A stretch of DNA of 47,275 nt from Microbacterium resistens NBRC 103078 (GTDB lineage: Bacteria; Actinomycetota; Actinomycetes; Actinomycetales; Microbacteriaceae). This document shows, piece by piece, positions 33,188-41,911 of the stretch (position 1 is its first letter; each line of letters begins with the position of its first letter). The notes beneath the pieces were generated by a model. The model was not told the DNA's origin. It ran no database searches and worked only from the letters and a program-made list of their open reading frames with translations. The stretch covers positions 1 through 47,275 of the forward strand of contig NZ_BCRA01000041.1 in assembly GCF_001552355.1 (NCBI RefSeq). The letters run 5' to 3'. A program made the position numbers and the translations under genes.

Positions 33188-34093
33188 TCACTTGGAGGTG
33201 CCCTGCGACACCGAGCCCTGGAGCTGGCGCTGGAAGACGATGTAGACGATCAGCACCGGGACGATCGTAATGATGACCGCGGCGAACATGGCGCCGAAGT
33301 CGACCTGGTAGCCGGCGGCGGAGGCGAAGCTCGCCATGCCCTGGGACAGGACGTACTTGGTCTGATCGGTGTTCAGCGAGATCGGCAGCAGGAACTGGTT
33401 CCACAGGCCCAGGAAGTTCATGATCGCCACGGCCGCGAGACCGGGGCGGGCCATCGGCAGCATCACCTGGAAGAACGTCCGCCACTCGCTCGCGCCGTCG
33501 ACGTACGCGGCCTCCTGGATCTCGTAGGGCAGGGATTTGAAGAACGAGAAGAGGAAGAACACCGTGAACGGGAGGGCGAAGGCGACATAGGTGAGGATGA
33601 GCCCCGGGAGCGTGTTCAGCAGCCCCATCCCCTGGAGGATGAAGAACAGCGGGACGATGGCGAGGAAGACCGGAAAGGTGAGGCCCGCCAGCATGAGGTA
33701 GTAGATGACCCGGCTGCCCGGCAGCGCGAAGCGCGCGAGCACGTAGGCGCACATCGCCCCGAGCACCATCACGAGGACCAGCGAGACGCCGACGACGATC
33801 ACGGTGTTCAGGAACATGAGCCCGAAGTTGTACTTCGTCCATGCGGAGAAGAAGTTGTCGAGGTTCCAGCTCGCCGGGAGGCTGAACGGTGAGGCGAAGA
33901 TCTCGCGGGTCGTCTTGAAGGAGCTGAGCAGCGTCCACAGCATCGGCAGGATCACGGCGATCGACCAGATCACGAGGACCACATGGGAGATCCCGCCGAC
34001 GACCTTGTCGCTCGTCGTGCTCTGGACCGTACGGGCGGAGCTCCGCGCGGCTCTCTTGTCGATGGTGACGCTCGTGCGGGTGTCGAGGCTCAT
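33188..34093 (-). CDS. ngcG: Carbohydrate ABC transporter permease (NgcG/MalG-like)
   Basis: A 301-residue permease with six helices. The EAA loop EIQEAAYVDGASEWRTFFQV binds the shared ATPase. LPMARPGLAAVAIMNFLGLWNQFLLP follows, as in MalG-type proteins. It is last in a divergently read operon and overlaps the previous permease by four bases. No ATPase gene is present; MsiK-type multitask ATPases usually serve such importers in actinobacteria, encoded elsewhere. Naming follows the NgcE-like binding protein. Confidence 0.88.
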   Translation of the reverse strand: MSLDTRTSVTIDKRAARSSARTVQSTTSDKVVGGISHVVLVIWSIAVILPMLWTLLSSFKTTREIFASPFSLPASWNLDNFFSAWTKYNFGLMFLNTVIVVGVSLVLVMVLGAMCAYVLARFALPGSRVIYYLMLAGLTFPVFLAIVPLFFILQGMGLLNTLPGLILTYVAFALPFTVFFLFSFFKSLPYEIQEAAYVDGASEWRTFFQVMLPMARPGLAAVAIMNFLGLWNQFLLPISLNTDQTKYVLSQGMASFASAAGYQVDFGAMFAAVIITIVPVLIVYIVFQRQLQGSVSQGTSK

Positions 34094-35115
34094 GCGCGTC
34101 CTCCTTCGTCCTTGCCGCCGACGAGTCGGAACAGCCCGATGACGAGTCCGGCGAAGACCAGGGTGATCACGGCCAGCACGACGCCCATGGCGCTCGCCAG
34201 GCCGAACTGCCCCTTCTCGAACGCGGTGCGGAACAGGTACTGGCTCATCACCAGGGTGGTGTTGCCGGGTCCTCCGGTCGGGTTCAGGGCGGCCATGTAG
34301 ACGAAGGCGTCCAGCGCCATGATGCCCAGGTAGATGTACGCGGTCTGCACGTTGTCGCGGATCTGCGGCAGCACGATCGAGACGATGGTGCGCGTGCGTC
34401 CGGCGCCGTCCAGGCGCGCGGCCTCGAAGGTCTCGGCGGGGATCCCCTTGATCGCCGCGATGAACAGCACCATGTAGAAGCCGACCATGCCCCACACGAT
34501 CACGAAGATCGTGACGGGCATCGCCGTGCGCTCGTCGCCGAGCCAGGCGAAGTCGTTCGTGTCGATCCCGACCAGGCCCAGCAGTCCGTTGAGCAGCCCG
34601 TTGGGGAGGTAGATCATGCTCCACAGGATGCCGATGACGATGGCGGGGATGACGTAGGGGAAGAACGACACCACGCGGTAGAAGCTCGAGCCCTTGAGCC
34701 CGCGGACCTGGCCGTGGCTCGGCCCGCCGACGGTGATCATGCTCGCGAAGATCAGGGCGATGGTGAGCGTGATGAGCGGGACGACGATGGCGAGCAGAGC
34801 GTTGTTGCCCATGGCCTGCAGGAACGTCTCGTTCTGGAACAGCCGGACGAAGTTGCTGACGCCGACGAAGTCCATCTCGGTCGAGAAGCCGGTCCAGTTC
34901 GTCATGGAGTAGTAGACGGCCTGGATGAACGGCGAGATGACGAAGATCAGGAAGATCGCGACGGGCAGGCCCAGGAAGACCAGCAGGAACGAGACGTAGT
35001 CGAACGTGAGCTTGCGGCGCAGGCCCGCACGGGGCGCCTTGCGGCGCGCCGTGCGGGCGGTGACGACCGCGCTGGTGTCCAGCGCCGCGTCGAGACCGGG
35101 AGCGCTGAGGCTCAT
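34090..35115 (-). CDS. ngcF: Carbohydrate ABC transporter permease (NgcF/MalF-like)
   Basis: A 341-residue permease. After a long cytoplasmic N-terminus come six helices with the EAA-like loop IPAETFEAARLDGAGRTRTI and NPTGGPGNTTLVMSQYLFRT. It resembles NgcF-type membrane proteins of the N-acetylglucosamine and chitobiose importer. Start ATG 35115 overlaps the end of the binding-protein gene, and its stop overlaps the next permease start. Confidence 0.88.
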   Translation of the reverse strand: MSLSAPGLDAALDTSAVVTARTARRKAPRAGLRRKLTFDYVSFLLVFLGLPVAIFLIFVISPFIQAVYYSMTNWTGFSTEMDFVGVSNFVRLFQNETFLQAMGNNALLAIVVPLITLTIALIFASMITVGGPSHGQVRGLKGSSFYRVVSFFPYVIPAIVIGILWSMIYLPNGLLNGLLGLVGIDTNDFAWLGDERTAMPVTIFVIVWGMVGFYMVLFIAAIKGIPAETFEAARLDGAGRTRTIVSIVLPQIRDNVQTAYIYLGIMALDAFVYMAALNPTGGPGNTTLVMSQYLFRTAFEKGQFGLASAMGVVLAVITLVFAGLVIGLFRLVGGKDEGGRA

Positions 35116-36524
35116 TTGATCTCGATCTTCGTGACGGAGTCGTCGTTTCGGACCTTGTCCGTCAGATCCTGCAGCTGCTTGGTGATCTCCTCGACGGACA
35201 TCTTCCCGTCCAGGAACGAGTTCCAGATGGGGAGCTGGTCGGAGTTCATGCCGTACAGGTTGAAGGACTTGATCGTGAACACGTTTCCGGCGGCGGCCTC
35301 CAGCAGCTTCGTCTGCGACACCAGGGCGGTCGAGCCGAAGCCGTCCTCGGGCACCGTGCCCTTGACGATGGTGGGCGCGAGCTTCTCCTTGGCGAAGTAG
35401 GTCGCGTTCTCCTTCGAGAGCATCGTGCGCAGCAGCTCCTTGCCGCCGGCCGGGTTCTTGGCCTTGGACGGCACGATGAACGGCTCGCCGGCCTCCGCGC
35501 GCATGGTGCCCTTCGGCGTGGTCTGGTTCCCGTCCAGCGGCAGCTCCGCGATCCCCGTCATCTGGAAGTCGTCGGCGGTCTGCTTCTTCATCTCGTTCTC
35601 GATCCAGGAACCCGACGGGTACAGCAGCGCCTCCTGGTCGAGGCTCCACTGGGACTGGGCCTGGGTGAACTGCGTGCCGCCACCGCCGGGCTTGACGTAC
35701 CCGGACTGGATCAGGTCGTGCAGGATCGTGAGGATGCCCTGGATCGTCGGGTGCGACCAGCAGCCCTCCTCCAGGTTCTCCAGCGGCAGGCGCACGTCGT
35801 CGCCGGACTGGATGACGGCCGAGTCGACGACCATGGTCTGGTAGTACGTGGCCGCTTCCTTGCCCCAGAGGAACAGGTACTTCCCCTTGGCCTTGGCCGC
35901 CTCGCCGAGGGCCTTCAGGTCCTGCCAGCTCGTCGGCACCGTGAATCCGTTCTGCTGGAACAGGCTCGCCGAGTACCAGATGCCGTAGACCGTCATCACG
36001 TAGTTCAGCGCGACGAACCGGCCGTCGAACGTCCCGGGCGCCTTGACGCCGTCGTAGAGGGTGTCGCTGATCTTCTCGCCTTCGAGGTTGTTCGCCTCCA
36101 GCACCTCGTCGAGCTCTTCGAGCTGGTCGAGGATGGTGTTCCAGCCGATCGAGTTGGCGCCGGAGTTGTCCACGAGGTCGGGCGGGTTGCCGCCGACGAA
36201 CCGGGGCTGGAGCTCCTGCGCGATCTTCGTGGACGGGGAGACCTTGGCCTCGACGCCGTCGTGGTTGCCCTGCATGATCTTGGCCGCGTTCTCGACGTAG
36301 TCCACGCCGTAGCCGCCGTCGAAGATGACGGCGTCGACCTTGGTGTTGGCCGCGACGCCGAACGGGTTGTCCGCGGTGACCTCGCCCTTCGGCGCCGTCC
36401 CGCCTCCGCCGCCACCGGGCGCGGCGCACGAGGCCAGGCTCACGCCGAAGGGGACGAGCACGGCCGCGAGCGCGGCTCCGCGCAGCAGGGTGCGGCGGCT
36501 GATGGACGCTTCGTTGAGTTCCAT
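35112..36524 (-). CDS. ngcE: N-acetylglucosamine/chitobiose-type sugar-binding lipoprotein (NgcE-like)
   Basis: A 470-residue solute-binding protein. The N-terminus has a Tat-like SRRTLLRG and a lipobox LASC (Cys33), so it is likely a Tat-exported lipoprotein. NPFGVAANTKVDAVIFDGGYG, LQPRFVGGNPPDLVDNSGAN and ALNYVMTVYGIWYS match the NgcE family of Streptomyces, which binds GlcNAc and its dimer. GGAAGG lies 12 bases before ATG 36524. Start, family and context agree; the exact sugar (GlcNAc, its oligomers or MurNAc-containing products) is inference. Confidence 0.9.
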   Translation of the reverse strand: MELNEASISRRTLLRGAALAAVLVPFGVSLASCAAPGGGGGGTAPKGEVTADNPFGVAANTKVDAVIFDGGYGVDYVENAAKIMQGNHDGVEAKVSPSTKIAQELQPRFVGGNPPDLVDNSGANSIGWNTILDQLEELDEVLEANNLEGEKISDTLYDGVKAPGTFDGRFVALNYVMTVYGIWYSASLFQQNGFTVPTSWQDLKALGEAAKAKGKYLFLWGKEAATYYQTMVVDSAVIQSGDDVRLPLENLEEGCWSHPTIQGILTILHDLIQSGYVKPGGGGTQFTQAQSQWSLDQEALLYPSGSWIENEMKKQTADDFQMTGIAELPLDGNQTTPKGTMRAEAGEPFIVPSKAKNPAGGKELLRTMLSKENATYFAKEKLAPTIVKGTVPEDGFGSTALVSQTKLLEAAAGNVFTIKSFNLYGMNSDQLPIWNSFLDGKMSVEEITKQLQDLTDKVRNDDSVTKIEIK

Positions 36525-36577
36525 GTGTGTTCTGCCTTCCATTGATGTGTGCGGGTGGGATGAGAGAGCAGGGACGG

Positions 36578-37330
36578 TCAGGCGCCGCGGCGCAGTCGGT
36601 TGCGGTAGCGGTCCTCCAGAGCGGAGTTGTGCTCGTCGCCGCCGGGGATGTTCGCGGAGATGTACAGCGGCGGGGTGTCGCCGGCGTCTCCGATCGCCCG
36701 CGCGACGCCGAGGGTGAGCAGCTGCGCGATGAAGGCGGCGGTGATCGAGGAGATCGCACCGATCCCGAACCCGCCGGGCAGCTCCAGCGTGCTGTCCCCG
36801 TAGGGGGCGAGGTTGTCGATCACGACGTCGGCGATCTCGCTGAGACGCTTGCCGCTGGGGTGCTTCGGCTCGACCCGGGCGGTGTGCTCCAGGCTCGTCA
36901 CCGCGATGACCGGGTGACCGTGCTCCTTGGCCCACAGGGCGACCCCGACGATCGATCCGTTGACGCCGGAGTTGGAGGCGATCACGAACGCGTCGTGCGC
37001 ACCGACGGGCGAGACGGCCATGAGCTCGTCCACCACCCACGGTTCGCGTTCCAGCGCTCCGGTCAGGACGTCCACCGTGCGCTCGCCGTGCAGGACGATG
37101 TCGCGCAGCGCGATCCGGTTCGTCGGGATGAGCCCGCCCGCCCGTCCCGCGATCTCCATGGCGAACGCCTCCGAGTGCCCCGTCCCGAACGCCTGGATCA
37201 CCCCGCCGTCCTCGAGGCTGCGCACCAGCAGGGCGATCGCCGGGTCGAGGGCGCCCTCCTCGGCGTCGCGGGCCAGTCGCTCGAGCCGGCTGGTCGCCTC
37301 GTGCAGCAGTGCGGCGGGGGTGGCGGTCAT
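36578..37330 (-). CDS. SIS-domain sugar-phosphate protein (UPF0309 family)
   Basis: A 250-residue protein with one sugar-isomerase (SIS) domain: VIQAFGTGHSEAFAMEIAGR near 44-63, FVIASNSGVNGSIVGVALWA and VIAVTSLEHTARVEPKHPSG. UPF0309 members bind phosphosugars and often sit with MurR/RpiR regulators and amino-sugar genes, so a role in GlcNAc- or MurNAc-phosphate handling is likely, like AgaS or MurQ. It overlaps the regulator gene upstream by four bases and lies 53 bases before the binding-protein gene. Confidence 0.85.
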   Translation of the reverse strand: MTATPAALLHEATSRLERLARDAEEGALDPAIALLVRSLEDGGVIQAFGTGHSEAFAMEIAGRAGGLIPTNRIALRDIVLHGERTVDVLTGALEREPWVVDELMAVSPVGAHDAFVIASNSGVNGSIVGVALWAKEHGHPVIAVTSLEHTARVEPKHPSGKRLSEIADVVIDNLAPYGDSTLELPGGFGIGAISSITAAFIAQLLTLGVARAIGDAGDTPPLYISANIPGGDEHNSALEDRYRNRLRRGA

Positions 37331-38271
37331 CGGGTCTCCTCCGTGGGGGTGCGATCCGTGCGGCGACGGCTGGGACGGTCGGGGCGGCGGTGGGCGGAGA
37401 CCGCCATGGCGCTCGCGGCGAGGCGGGTGGCGGCGTCCGAGAACATGTGCTGGGCGATCAGCAGATAGAGCAGGTCGATGACGAGAAGCTGCGAGTGCTT
37501 GACCGAGAGGTCGTCCGGTCGCAGGTAGGGCATCGGCGCGGCCGTGCACAGCGCGTCGTCGGCGACGGAGGCGATCCACGAGGCGCTGTCGTGCGTGATC
37601 GCGACCGTGCGGGCGCCGACGGCACCGGCCTGGGACAGCATCTGCACGGTCTCCTCGGTGCGCCCGGTGCTGGAGATCCCGATCGCCACCGAGGAGGCGT
37701 CCTGCAGCACCGCGCTCGTCAGCCCGTCGTGCACGTCCCGCCAGGCGTGCGCGTTCACTCCGATCCGGTACAGCCGCCCCTGGAACTCCTCGGCGATCAC
37801 GCCGCTGCCGCCGACGCCGTAGATGTCGACGTGACGGCTCGTCGCGATCGCGCGCGCCACGTCCTCGACCGCGTCGAGATCGAGCCAGGCGCTGGTGGTC
37901 TCCAGGCTCCGGATGTGGAGGGCGAGCAGGGTCTGCAGCACCTTCTCCGGGGCGTCGTCCGGCGCGAACTCGCGTCCGATGTCCGCACGCCAGGACTCGT
38001 CGGCGTCGCCGCGGCCGATCTCGCTGGCCACGCCCACGCGGAACTGCGTGTAGCCGTCGAAGCCGAGGGCACGGCTGAATCGCGTGACGGTGGCGGCGGA
38101 CGTCCCCGCGAGCGCGGCGAGCTCGGTGATCGTGAGCTCGACCGGGGCGGTGGGCTGATCGGCGATGACGTCGGCGATCTTGGACATGGCCGTGGGCATC
38201 GAGCCGCGGCGGGCCGCGATGCGTCGCGAGATCGACTGATCGTTGCCGATGTCCAATGTCCGTGGCACCAT
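37327..38271 (-). CDS. MurR/RpiR family transcriptional regulator
   Basis: A 314-residue repressor-type protein. The HTH_6 domain at about 15-85 has ITELAALAGTSAATVTRFSRALGFDGY as recognition helix region. The SIS ligand domain (about 130-265) has DIYGVGGSGVIAEEFQGRL and AIGISSTGRTEETVQ. It should sense a phosphosugar made from the imported amino sugar and control this operon and the divergent kinase gene. I use ATG 38271 because GGAGG stands five bases before it; an ATG at 38280 is also in frame. First gene of the minus-strand operon. Confidence 0.9.
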   Translation of the reverse strand: MVPRTLDIGNDQSISRRIAARRGSMPTAMSKIADVIADQPTAPVELTITELAALAGTSAATVTRFSRALGFDGYTQFRVGVASEIGRGDADESWRADIGREFAPDDAPEKVLQTLLALHIRSLETTSAWLDLDAVEDVARAIATSRHVDIYGVGGSGVIAEEFQGRLYRIGVNAHAWRDVHDGLTSAVLQDASSVAIGISSTGRTEETVQMLSQAGAVGARTVAITHDSASWIASVADDALCTAAPMPYLRPDDLSVKHSQLLVIDLLYLLIAQHMFSDAATRLAASAMAVSAHRRPDRPSRRRTDRTPTEETR

Positions 38272-38311
38272 TGCCTCCATTGAAAACGGGCCACCGTTGG
38301 CGCCGTCGGAT

Positions 38312-38329
38312 GAAAACTATTCTTATTTC
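38312..38329. promoter_or_regulatory. Divergent promoter and possible RpiR operator
   Basis: The 87-base gap between regulator and kinase genes holds an AT-rich island: gaaaactattcttatttc, with GAAA and TTTC arms as in many MurR/RpiR sites. TATTCT at 38318-38323 may be the -10 of the kinase gene. A further TGAAAA lies near 38281. Confidence 0.4.
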
Positions 38330-38358
38330 GCCCCTGCGTCAACGAGGACGGGTCACGA

Positions 38359-39345
38359 ATGAGTCACGACGCTTTGGTGCTCGGAGTGGACGCCGGGGGC
38401 ACCTCGACCAGGGCCGTCCTCGCCACCCCTCGGGGGGAATGCCTGGGCTACGGCGTCGGCGGGGGAGGGAACCCGATCTCGGTCGGGGCCGAGGCCTCCG
38501 CGCGGGCCGTGCTCGACGCCGTGCACGGGGCGCTCGCGGTCGCCGGCCGCCGGGCGGAGGACGTCTCGGTGATCGTCGCGGCGATGGCCGGCTACACGTC
38601 CGGCGGCGGCGGCGAGCGGCTGCGCGGACTGCTGGCCGAGCACGGCTTCGCCGGGCGGCTCGAGTTTCGATCCGACCTGCTCGCGCTGTACTTCAGCGGG
38701 ACGGCGGCACCGGCCGGCTACGCGCTGGTGTCGGGGACCGGCGCCTGTGTGATCCGCGTCGAGGACGGGGACGTCGCCGCGGCCGCCGACGGACTGGGGT
38801 GGCTGCTCGGTGATCGCGGCAGCGGCTTCTGGATCGGTCACCGGGTCGCGCGTGCGGCCGCCGCCGATCTCGACGGCGGGGGACCGCCGACGGCGCTGAC
38901 CGACGCCGTGCTGACCGCGTGCGGCATCGAGCGCGGCGGGACGACCGTGGAGGGACGGCCCGGCGAGCTGTCCCGGCTGGTCGAGACCCTCTACGCGCAG
39001 CGCCCCGTCGAGCTGTCGCGGTTCGCCCCGCTCGCCTTCGACCACGAGGACGACGAGACCGCGCGCGGCATCCTGCGCGAGGCCGGAGCCGCGCTCGCCG
39101 CGACCCTCGAGGTCGTCCGGACGGGACCGGGCCCGATCGTGGTCGGCGGGAGCGTGCTGTCCAGGCCCGGTGTCCTGCGGGACGAGTTCATCCGTCGTGC
39201 GTCGCGCAGCGGGGAGGCGCTCGAGATCCTGCGGGTCGGGGACGGCGCCGCCGGCGCGGCCTACCTGGCTCTGCGCGAGGCGGGGGACGAGCCCGACGCC
39301 TCCGCGCTGGCCGCGCTCACCGCGACCCTGGCGCGCTTCCGCTGA
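38359..39345 (+). CDS. N-acetylglucosamine kinase-like BadF/BadG-family ATPase
   Basis: A 328-residue sugar kinase of the ASKHA fold. The phosphate-1 motif is GVDAGGTSTRAV (9-20), LVSGTGACVIR the phosphate-2 site, GLGWLLGDRGSGFWIGHRVAR the linker typical of NAGK-type kinases, and IVVGGSVLSRPGVLRDEF the adenosine motif. It would phosphorylate GlcNAc (or MurNAc or glucosamine) after import. Its position divergent from the MurR regulator and importer supports this. NagA and NagB genes are not in the window. Confidence 0.85.
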   Translation: MSHDALVLGVDAGGTSTRAVLATPRGECLGYGVGGGGNPISVGAEASARAVLDAVHGALAVAGRRAEDVSVIVAAMAGYTSGGGGERLRGLLAEHGFAGRLEFRSDLLALYFSGTAAPAGYALVSGTGACVIRVEDGDVAAAADGLGWLLGDRGSGFWIGHRVARAAAADLDGGGPPTALTDAVLTACGIERGGTTVEGRPGELSRLVETLYAQRPVELSRFAPLAFDHEDDETARGILREAGAALAATLEVVRTGPGPIVVGGSVLSRPGVLRDEFIRRASRSGEALEILRVGDGAAGAAYLALREAGDEPDASALAALTATLARFR

Positions 39346-39397
39346 CCTCGGTGGCCGCGCGGTGCGGATGCGCCCGCGGTCCTAGGATGGGTGGTCT

Positions 39398-41065
39398 ATG
39401 AACCCTGCAGCCCTCGCCGAAGCCGTCCTCGCCGTCCTGACCCCGATCTCGGACGAGCGACGACCCGGTGAGCCGCTGGGGATCACGGCCTCCGACATCG
39501 TGCTGGAGCGCCCGCGCAACCGCGATCACGGCGACTGGGCGACCAACGTCGCGATGCGGCTGGCGAAGCCGTTCGGGACGAACCCCCGCGAGCTGGCACA
39601 GCGGATCGCGGACGGACTGGGCGCCGTCGACGGGATCGCCGAGGTCTCCGTCGCCGGTCCCGGCTTCATCAACATCCGCCTCGAGGCCGGCGCGGCCGGA
39701 GCCCTGGCCCGGACGATCGTCGAGGCCGGAACCGCATACGGGCACAACGACTCGCAGGCCGGTCGCTCGATCAACGTCGAGTTCGTCTCGGCCAACCCGA
39801 CGGGGCCGCTCCACATCGGACACACCCGATGGGCCGCCCTGGGCGACGCGATCGCGCGCCTGCTCGCCGCGTCCGGAGCCCGGGTCGCGCGCGAGTTCTA
39901 CATCAACGACGCCGGTGCGCAGATGGAGCGGTTCGCCGGATCCATCGTCGCCGCTGTCAAGGGAGAGCCGACCCCGGAGGGCGGCTACGCGGGCAGCTAC
40001 ATCGCGGACCTCGCGGCGCGCGTGGTGGCGGAGCGCCCGGACTTCCTCGAGCTCGAGGACGCGGAGCAGCGGCTCGTGGCGCGCGAGCTCGGGTACCGCT
40101 TCCAGCTCGCCGAGCAGCAGCAGTCGCTGGCGGCGTTCAACGTCGACTTCGACGTGTGGTTCTCCGAGCGGATCCTGCACGCCCCCGGCGACGACGGCGG
40201 GCCGAGCCTGATCGATCAGGCGGTCGACCGGCTGCGCGCCCAGGGGCACGTCTTCGACCAGGAGGACGCGGTGTGGGTCCGCACCACCGATTTCGGCGAC
40301 GACAAGGACCGCGTGATCCGCCGCTCGAACGGCGAGTACACGTACTTCGCCGCCGACGCCGCGTACTACCTGAACAAGGGCGACCGCGGCTTCGAGCACA
40401 AGATCTACCTGCTGGGCGCGGACCACCATGGCTACGTGCACCGCCTCAAGGCTCTCGCGGGCGCGGCCGGCGACGACCCGGAGAAGGACGTCGAGGTGCT
40501 GATCGGCCAGCTCGTGTCCGTGGGGGGCGCGCGGCTCAGCAAGCGCGCGGGCAACATCATCGAGATGGACGACCTGCGGCAGTGGCTGGGCACGGACGCC
40601 CTCCGGTACTCGCTCGAGCGCTCTCCCGCCGACTCGCCGCTGTCGCTGGACCCCGAGCTGCTGCAGAAGCGGACGAACGACAACCCCGTCTTCTACGTGC
40701 AGTACGCTCACGCCCGCACGCACAACGTCGCCCGCAACGCCGCCGACTCCGGCGTGGACCGCTCCGAGTTCGCGCCCGAGCTGTTGACTCACGAGACCGA
40801 GTCGGCGCTGCTCGGCGCCCTCCAGGAGTTCCCGCGGATCGTCGCGTTCGCCGCGGAGGTCCGCGAGCCCCATCGCGTCGCCCGCTATCTGGAGGAGCTC
40901 GCCGGTCTGTATCACCGCTGGTACGACAACTGCCGCGTCATCCCGCTCAGCGACGACCCCGTCGAGGCGGTGCACCGGACCCGTCTGTGGCTCAACGACG
41001 CGACGGGCCAGGTGCTGCGCAACGGACTGGAGCTGCTCGGCGTCTCGGCGCCCGAGCGGATGTGA
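39398..41065 (+). CDS. argS: Arginyl-tRNA synthetase
   Basis: A 555-residue class I synthetase that charges tRNA-Arg. The N-terminal Add1 domain (about 1-100) is followed by ANPTGPLHIGHTRWAALGD with HIGH at 139-142, the KMSKS-equivalent RLSKRAGNIIEMDDL, and the DALR anticodon-binding domain at the end (VQYAHARTHNVARNA, ELAGLYHRWYDNCRV). TAGGAT at 39383-39388 lies nine bases before the ATG. In actinobacteria argS commonly stands before lysA and hom, as here, with two genes in between. Confidence 0.96.
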   Translation: MNPAALAEAVLAVLTPISDERRPGEPLGITASDIVLERPRNRDHGDWATNVAMRLAKPFGTNPRELAQRIADGLGAVDGIAEVSVAGPGFINIRLEAGAAGALARTIVEAGTAYGHNDSQAGRSINVEFVSANPTGPLHIGHTRWAALGDAIARLLAASGARVAREFYINDAGAQMERFAGSIVAAVKGEPTPEGGYAGSYIADLAARVVAERPDFLELEDAEQRLVARELGYRFQLAEQQQSLAAFNVDFDVWFSERILHAPGDDGGPSLIDQAVDRLRAQGHVFDQEDAVWVRTTDFGDDKDRVIRRSNGEYTYFAADAAYYLNKGDRGFEHKIYLLGADHHGYVHRLKALAGAAGDDPEKDVEVLIGQLVSVGGARLSKRAGNIIEMDDLRQWLGTDALRYSLERSPADSPLSLDPELLQKRTNDNPVFYVQYAHARTHNVARNAADSGVDRSEFAPELLTHETESALLGALQEFPRIVAFAAEVREPHRVARYLEELAGLYHRWYDNCRVIPLSDDPVEAVHRTRLWLNDATGQVLRNGLELLGVSAPERM

Positions 41066-41074
41066 GCACCGCGC

Positions 41075-41911
41075 ATGGGCGACACGGAGCCGTACCCGCG
41101 AGATCTCGGCACGCAGCACGCCACGGTGCCGCTGCCGCGTGACGGCTCGGCACCGGAGACGCGCACGCGACGGCGATGGCCGTGGATCGTCGCCGCAGCG
41201 GTTGTCGTGCTGGCCGCGCTCGTCGTCGTGGCGGAGTTCGTCGCGCGGGCGGTGGTCGCCGACGTGGCGCGCACGCAGGTCATCACGGCTCTGCACCTGC
41301 CGGAGGACCAGCAGATCGACGTCGCGACCGACGGCATCGTCCTCGCGCAGCTGCTCGCCGGCAGGCTCGATGCCCTGCACCTGTCCTCCGACGACGTCGC
41401 CGTGGGGCCGTTCGCCGGAGCCGTCACGGCGGAGGCCCGGGGGTTCCCCCTGCACGGCGGGCCGATGACGGGAGCGACGGGAACGATCCGGGTCACCGCG
41501 GAACAGCTCGGCGACCTCGTCGGATCCGCCACCGATCTCCCCGTCGACGAGATCGCCCTGGAAGGGGCGAACGTGACGGCGAAGGGCGCCCTGAGCCTGT
41601 TCGGACAGAGCCTGCCGATCGCCCTCACCCTGAAGCCCGACGCGGTGGAGGGCGACATCGCGTTGACGCCCGTCTCGGCGTCGGTCGCGGGCGTCACGCT
41701 GGACGCGGCTCAGCTGGCGGGCCGCTTCGGCGGCCTCGCGGACGGGCTGACGGCGCCGCAGCGCATCTGCATCGCCGACCAGATCCCCGCCGGGCTGCAC
41801 CTGATCTCGTTGGGGGTGACCGACGGGCAGCTCGTCGCCGGGCTCCGCGCCGACGGCGCGATCACGTCGGACGCGTCCCTGCAGCGGAACGGGACCTGCC
41901 CTTCGCGGTGA
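41075..41911 (+). CDS. LmeA-family (DUF2993) phospholipid-binding protein
   Basis: A 278-residue protein. An N-terminal cytoplasmic tail ends in RTRRRWPW, then one membrane helix (35-57), then an outside domain of DUF2993 type: AGRLDALHLSSDDVAVGPFAGAVTAEARGFPL and LPVDEIALEGANVTAKG. LmeA of mycobacteria binds phosphoinositides in the periplasm and supports lipomannan elongation. It follows argS by nine bases and is probably cotranscribed. Its last 50 bases overlap the 3' end of the yihY gene on the other strand. Confidence 0.82.
   Translation: MGDTEPYPRDLGTQHATVPLPRDGSAPETRTRRRWPWIVAAAVVVLAALVVVAEFVARAVVADVARTQVITALHLPEDQQIDVATDGIVLAQLLAGRLDALHLSSDDVAVGPFAGAVTAEARGFPLHGGPMTGATGTIRVTAEQLGDLVGSATDLPVDEIALEGANVTAKGALSLFGQSLPIALTLKPDAVEGDIALTPVSASVAGVTLDAAQLAGRFGGLADGLTAPQRICIADQIPAGLHLISLGVTDGQLVAGLRADGAITSDASLQRNGTCPSR

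Noticed and set aside
39317..41800. 827-codon minus-strand frame opposite argS
   Set aside because: argS is unmistakable on the plus strand; the minus frame lacks motifs.
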